64,000 bases of DNA, from positions 72,173,395 to 72,237,394 of the forward strand of contig NC_081833.1 in assembly GCF_030867095.1 (NCBI RefSeq), in the 5' to 3' direction. Both the position numbers and the translations under genes were made by a program. Source of the stretch: Alligator mississippiensis. Its lineage: Eukaryota > Chordata > Crocodylia > Alligatoridae. The notes beneath the pieces were generated by a model. The model was not told where the DNA came from and ran no database searches. It was given only the letters and a program-made list of their open reading frames with translations. This document shows positions 58,734-64,000 of the stretch, in pieces (position 1 is the first letter of the stretch; each line of letters opens with the position of its first letter).

Positions 58734-59618
58734 GGCTAGGGACAGACATTCAAAAGGCCTGAGCCTGAATTGATTCAATCTTTGCAGGTTAGTCTAATCT
58801 GCCTAGGCTAAATCATTTTGTAATTGTGAAGACATCCCCTCTGGACTGAAAAATGCAGGCACATGCCTGCAGTGGCTCAGGCTAGAAGCCAGGAGGGCTA
58901 GAGCAGGCCCTCCCCTCCCCTCCCCCCCCCCCACTTCCAGAGTGCTGAGCTGAGTGGGGCATGGCCAGGACCCTGGTAGGACACACTGATTATTCCCCGC
59001 CCCTTCCTCAGCTGCCCAGCAGGGCATGTTTATCACCCCTAACTCAGTGTTTATCAATCCACTAAGAAAACAAAGCCTCATTAATTCAAGCTCTTCTTAA
59101 ACAGCTCTTCCAAGGAAGAACATTAAGCTACCTATTGATTAGCTCCAAAAAGCCTGTCTGTCTTTGCCCATAGTACGGACCATAGCCAGCATGTGATCTG
59201 CTAGCTAATGCTGAGGTGTCTGCATGAGGCAGAGGGGTGGGGGAACAATCCCTGCTTAGCAGGGAGAAACCAGGCAGATGCTCTGTGCCTACAAGTCTCT
59301 GCTGGAGCTTCCGCCAGAGAGCAGAGGTGAGGGACCAGCCCTGCTGTGAAGCAGAGGGCCCCACTCAGCCCAGAGAGCATGCTGGGATGCTGGGGGAGTT
59401 TGGTTTATCTTAAATCAGCAAGGGGTCTGGGACAGATATTGCATAAACCGGTTTGACCCAAACCAGTTATGTCTGATACTACTTTCAACCAGGTTTATCT
59501 CAAACCAGTTTCAGCCATTTTCAAGTTGGGTTATGCGCACTAAACATCTGTTCTGTTACAGGTTTAAACCAGTTTCTGATCACTTAAACTGGTTTATGTG
59601 TAATGCCTGTCCTTAGCC
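58734..59618 (+). mobile_element. TIR DNA transposon, non-autonomous, 885 bp
   Basis: The ends are GGCTAGGGACAGACATTC and GCCTGTCCTTAGCC. TAA flanks both sides (58731-58733 and 59619-59621). It aligns along its length with 53754-54596. An exact AACCGGTT lies at 59446. A poly-C run at about 58920-58932 lies inside. It is non-coding. Confidence 0.85.
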
Positions 59619-59879
59619 TAACCGAAAAATGGTTAATGTTCACTTCCAGAAAAGTCCTAATAACAGCAATGGAATTCAGCAGTAAATATCCCTTTATAAA
59701 AGTACGGATTTTTTTTTTAAACACACAGCCACTAATTTTTATATCAAGAATAACAGTGAAACAATGACTGGATTCTCACATACAACCCAGTTTCCACATG
59801 ATTAAGAAGACAGAGCATGTGATTATTTAAAATAGATACATCAAATGGGTAGATGCTAGTGCACTCAACTGGATGAAAC

Positions 59880-60070
59880 CCAAGACACCTGGAGTTTATA
59901 TACAACTATATTAATCATTGGCTCCATAACATTGGGCATGTCTTCTGTGCCTCTGCTTCTCCTCCCAGCTTTGATGAGTTTTTGTATTGTGCAAATCCTT
60001 TGAGGCGCAACGGCTGTGTCTGACCATGGGCATATGCAGTGTCTGGTACGATGGTGCCTATAGAAGTTAA
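59880..60070 (+). repeat. MIR-like SINE, diverged
   Basis: CATTGGGCATGTCTTCTGTG, CTCTGCTTCTCCTCCCAGC and AAATCCTTTGAGGCGCAACG follow the MIR order weakly. Confidence 0.4.
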
Positions 60071-62621
60071 CTCAACGCTACCAATAATTGCTTATGTACA
60101 TTAGATACACCTTGATGGATTCTTAATCAGCTGCAAACTCAGGAAAAAGGTCTGGGATTTGCAGCTCAATGAAAGCACCATCTGCAAAAATATTCACATG
60201 AGAGCGATGTTGTAGCAGGACAGACGAGGCTCCAAGGAAAGGACAAGAATGGCAGGTTTTATGGGGAAAACTGTGGTCCCAAGGCTGAGGATGATAATGA
60301 GGGAAAGAAAGATGTGTCAGCTCAAAGTTGTGCCTAGCAGCCCATCAGGACAGAGTGGTTAGGGCACACCAATTACCCTAGTTCATAACCCATGAGGGAG
60401 TGATGTAGCTAGCATCACATCCAACAACTTTGGATTCCCCTGAAGATGACCAGGTGAGCTGACTAGGGGCAGTCTTATATATACATCTAGAATAGGGCTT
60501 CATCTCATCATGCCCCTAGAGTCCTTGCATGCCTGAACCACTTTCTTCCCCCCGCACCCTGGCATGTGTTCAGGTATAGGGCTAAAAACCTCTACACACA
60601 CATTACTGTTCTTGAACACGGTGATGCCAGCTATCTGTATAATATTGGGTCAGGCGTATGACTAGAATAGGTGGCAAGTGCGTAGTCTCCTGCTACATGG
60701 GCACAAAGAGGGGATCTGAAAGTGGTTTGGCCATCCTGGGAAAATGGCAGCTGTGTGGATGAGTGGAAGTGTGGTCCAACATGGGGAAACTATAACGTTA
60801 ACTAGGATAAGGGCAGGGCTAGATCATGTTTGTGTCTCATTTTTACGAGCTCTCTATTAGCAACCAAACAGAAGCCAGCAAGGTGCAAGAATAATAGCAG
60901 GAAAGGGACTATGTGGCTTCCCCACAGGCTTTATTCTGCAAGGCATTGAGTCTCTACAACTCCTACAGACTTTGGCTTCCTAGGGGGCTCTCGGACTAAA
61001 GCAGGGCTAGGGTTTCTAGCTAAAGGCTCACCACAGTCCAACATGTAGGCACAACCGAGACCCTCAACACCCTTCTCAGCTACTGCCTAACCCATAGGCA
61101 GCTACATTTCTGACAGTAAAGTGTCCAGGAACCAAACTGGGTAAGGCCCAATGATGACAAGCTACTCGGAGCCTTTCCTCCCACCTCAGTCTTGCCAGGG
61201 CTCTGCAAGTAGGCATGCCTCCACCTACCTTCCCTGCCAGGCCCAGTCCAGTGCTTTCAACATGCCCCTACCATTGCAACACTCAAATCTTTGAATGGCT
61301 TCCATATAGCCATACTTCCATATAGCCCCGTGCTCAGCCCGAGGGTTCAGACGATGACTGCAACAGCAAGTGTGACCTCCCGCAATTGAGCTGGTAGTCG
61401 CAAGCCAAAAATGCAACTGTTCAGCAGCTGTTTCTGTTGAATACTATAAAGCCCAGTCATTGTCCCACGTGCACTCAGCTCATCAGCTGCTGTCCAGCTT
61501 TAAGGTGGCATTGGGTTAATTCGTTGCTCAAGCTGCATCAAGGCAGTGTTGCTTTTCCAAGAGTTGGGTTGATCCAGGTAGATCCAGGCAGAAACCATAG
61601 GTGAGGAAGCCCAGGTAATTCATCAAGGGACAGAGACGACTCTATCTCCGTGACAGCATGAGATTTTTTTCCTAGGCTTCCTTGTAACCCTAGAGGCGCT
61701 CTTCATTGCACGAAGCACTTCATAATCACTCTTTCATATCATTCTCTCCCTCTGTAGTAAGGAGGACCAAGATTTTGTGCCATGTCATCCCTTCTGGAAA
61801 GGCGGCATGGAAAAGTGAAACCGAAGAGGGACAAAAAAGTGTTTTTAAGCCACCTTTACCTTGGGGGAGCTGAGGCTCCTAAGTCCCAACGGCAGAAAAC
61901 CCCTACAAGTGCCAAGTGCCCTGGTGTGACCAGGTCTGTCTCCAGCCCGCTTGCGAAGCAGCCTGAGCAAATCAGGTCTTGGCTTCTGCCCCCCGAAGGG
62001 GCTGTAACCCCTTTGAGATCATTAGCTGGCCCTGGGATTCTGCCCTACGGTCTTTTCCTTTTGAAGCGAAGAGTGTTTTTCTTTGTTTCACAGCAAGCTG
62101 TCAGCTGAGAAACCTGATGCGTTCCCATTATGATTCTTGGTGGGGGGGAGGTTTTCCCCTCTCCCTTTTACATTTCACAACATAACCTTTTATAAATAAA
62201 GAAAAACTGGTTTTCTGCTTGTTTGTTGAGTAATGCGGTGTTTGCCGAGGAGCTGTGCAGCAGGCTGTAAGATACTCTCTGTAAGGACTCTCTTAGCTCA
62301 CTAGGAGAGGTGCAAGCACGGCAACCCGGGCCTTGTCGGCTAAGAGAGAGCTGCGGGGTTTTCTTAGTAACCTGAACTCTGTTACGCTACTAGCTGATTA
62401 ATGCTAATAATGATTTTGCCACATCCTTTTCCAAAATCCTCAAGGGCTTGTTGGAAAAATATCCCAAAGCCATAAAACCAAGGCCAACTTCAACCAAGTA
62501 AGGTATTCCTCCCTGTTAGAAAGTGCAGGGGGCTTCAAACCCACTGCAAAAGACTTGGACTAGCTAAGGAGAGTGGAGGTCTGTGATTCAGTAGCATCTC
62601 ATCATACCACCAGTCTCTGCA
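60071..62621 (+). other. ATP2C2 intron 1, no recognised feature
   Basis: I looked for ATP2C2 exon 2 here (expected to lead into an EACKCQKEDLA-like block) and did not find it. Confidence 0.4.
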
Positions 62622-62825
62622 CATCACGGTGAGGGTAGCCAAAATTTGGAACGGGCTCCCAAGGGAGGTGATGCTCTCCCCTACCTTGGGGGTCTTTAAG
62701 AGAAGGCTGAATAGGCATCTGGCTGGGGTCGTCTGCCCCCAGCGCCTTTCCTGCCCAGGCAGGGGGTCGGACTTGATAATCTGTTGAGGTCCCTTCTGAC
62801 CCTAGAAACTATGAATCTATGAATC
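62622..62825 (+). mobile_element. CR1 3' end fragment
   Basis: It encodes VRVAKIWNGLPREVMLSPTL and GVFKRRLNRHLAGVV, then runs through the untranslated end (GAGGTCCCTTCTGACCC) to an ACTATGAATCTATGAATC tail. It is 5'-truncated and close to the copy at 3651-4745. Confidence 0.92.
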
Positions 62826-64000
62826 GGCTGTACAAAGGGCCTGGGCTGTGTCGAGCCACAATGTAAGGATCCAAACACCAACTAAAGTATGTGCCATAGT
62901 CTGGAAACCAAGTGCAGGAAAGCCACAAACGTTGCCGCAGAAGTGGCTACTTGGCACTTGCGGGGACGGAGAACTGGAAAGGTTACGGCAAAGCAAAGAT
63001 CCATTAGGAAGCCAGAAGCGTCACCCACATTGAACCAGGCAGGGTGAAAACCAGAGCAGCATGGACACCACGGGTCTGATTTCTCCCTCCAGCTGCAGTG
63101 GCCTGACACCACTGAAATCAATAGTCATAAATGTATGCTGTGAGTGAGAGGAGGATTGGACCCAGAGCAGTTGCAGGCAGATAATATAAGCAGAGATCCA
63201 TGGGTTTTCAGCAGTGTTCACCCACAATTGCATTTTCTGTGGATGAGACATCAGCCCTTTTCTGGCTGTATTTGTGTTTTTTCTTACCCATCTTTCATGC
63301 TTGGAGGCATGCATTAATGAATTCAGCTTCACAACTCCCTTCACTCCTGCTGTGAGGGGTTGTTGTCGAGAGGGAGAAGCAAGGCGTAGAGACTTGTGAA
63401 TTTTGCAAGGCCACCTCGGGTGCTGTGTGGCCGGGATCTCCCGATCCCTGGGCCGTGTCCATGAGCGCTCCTGGGCAAGCGGCACAGAGATGCTTCAGAA
63501 ACCCTGGTTGTGGATCCTTGTCCCTGCGATATAGGGAGATGACCTCTGTCTTGGCAGGTGAGGAGCTAAGCCTCAGAGATGCTCGCTCAAGAAGCGAAAC
63601 AAGTGCATCTCATTCTCCTAGACAGGGAGGATGGTCTCCTAGAAATGCTCCTAGATGCGGGAAAAAAATCTTCACTTCCTTCATGGATGCTGTGAACATG
63701 CACTCTTGCTTTGCTTTATCGCCTTGCAATTCCTTGTTTCAGTAAGCTGCCAGGGATTTCGTGAAGGGCTTCTAATTTATGATGAGACTGTTGAATAACC
63801 AGGTTTTTTTCCCCCAGGGATAAGCCCTTTCTCTGTACCAGGAGGATTGCCCTGTTATTTGAAGGAGGAAGGGGCTAGTAGCTGGCAAAAAGAGCAAAAA
63901 CTCAGCAGATTTAAGTCGACTGGGAAATTTCAGAGCACAAGGCCGGAGTGGGACTTGAATGCCCCAAACATATTCCTAATAATTTCCTTAAGCAATTCAC
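62826..64000 (+). other. Window end, presumed ATP2C2 intron 1
   Basis: No exon was recognised. An old GAAATCAATAG-type dispersed repeat core lies near 63112. Confidence 0.4.

Noticed and set aside
58916-58935. Poly-C run as a regulatory site
   Set aside because: Its position inside a transposon copy suggests replication slippage.
51239-64000. Further ATP2C2 exons
   Set aside because: No EACKCQ-like, transmembrane or DKTGT-type segment was recognised in any frame.

Overview
This window is vertebrate nuclear DNA: low gene density, spliced genes with GT-AG introns, and a dense litter of interspersed repeats. The CR1 LINE copies end in 8-bp ATTCATAG-type repeats with no poly(A) tail. Together with hAT-like MITEs, old MIR-like SINEs and LTR fossils this points to a non-avian sauropsid. 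My best guess is a crocodilian, with a turtle as the alternative. Almost none of the open frames above 60 codons is a gene; the real exons are short.

Layout. 1-22.9 kb holds no recognisable gene, only transposon fossils: hAT-like MITEs at 38-327, 1940-2172 and 9181-9512, a CR1 with an open reverse-transcriptase frame at 3651-4745 on the minus strand, a ~380-bp inverted duplication at 7145-8590, and an LTR with adjacent primer-binding site at 20507-21210. WFDC1 (WAP four-disulfide core protein 1, ps20) runs on the plus strand from 23257 to 38523. I could assemble all six coding exons by homology and splice sites into a 225-residue secreted protein. Intron 1 is 9.5 kb and carries a 905-bp terminal-inverted-repeat transposon, degraded CR1 pieces and a probable solo LTR that stops 69 bp before exon 2. 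From 38.5 to 50.6 kb there are only repeats, including a 148-bp, ~97% identical duplication that starts inside a CR1 tail. At 51140-51238 lies the first coding exon of ATP2C2 (secretory-pathway Ca2+/Mn2+ ATPase 2). A 17-bp CAG/CTG hairpin sits 16 nt before its start codon. The remaining ~12.8 kb to the window end appears to be ATP2C2 intron 1, with CR1, MIR-like and TIR transposon copies.

The two genes lie in tandem on the same strand, in the order known from mammals (WFDC1 then ATP2C2 on human 16q24). They are independent: one encodes a secreted WAP protein, the other a Golgi pump. I see no unusual gene system. The most interesting signals are the ATP2C2 leader hairpin, the LTR beside WFDC1 exon 2, the CR1-linked duplication, the inverted duplication, and a transposon family rich in AACCGGTT palindromes.
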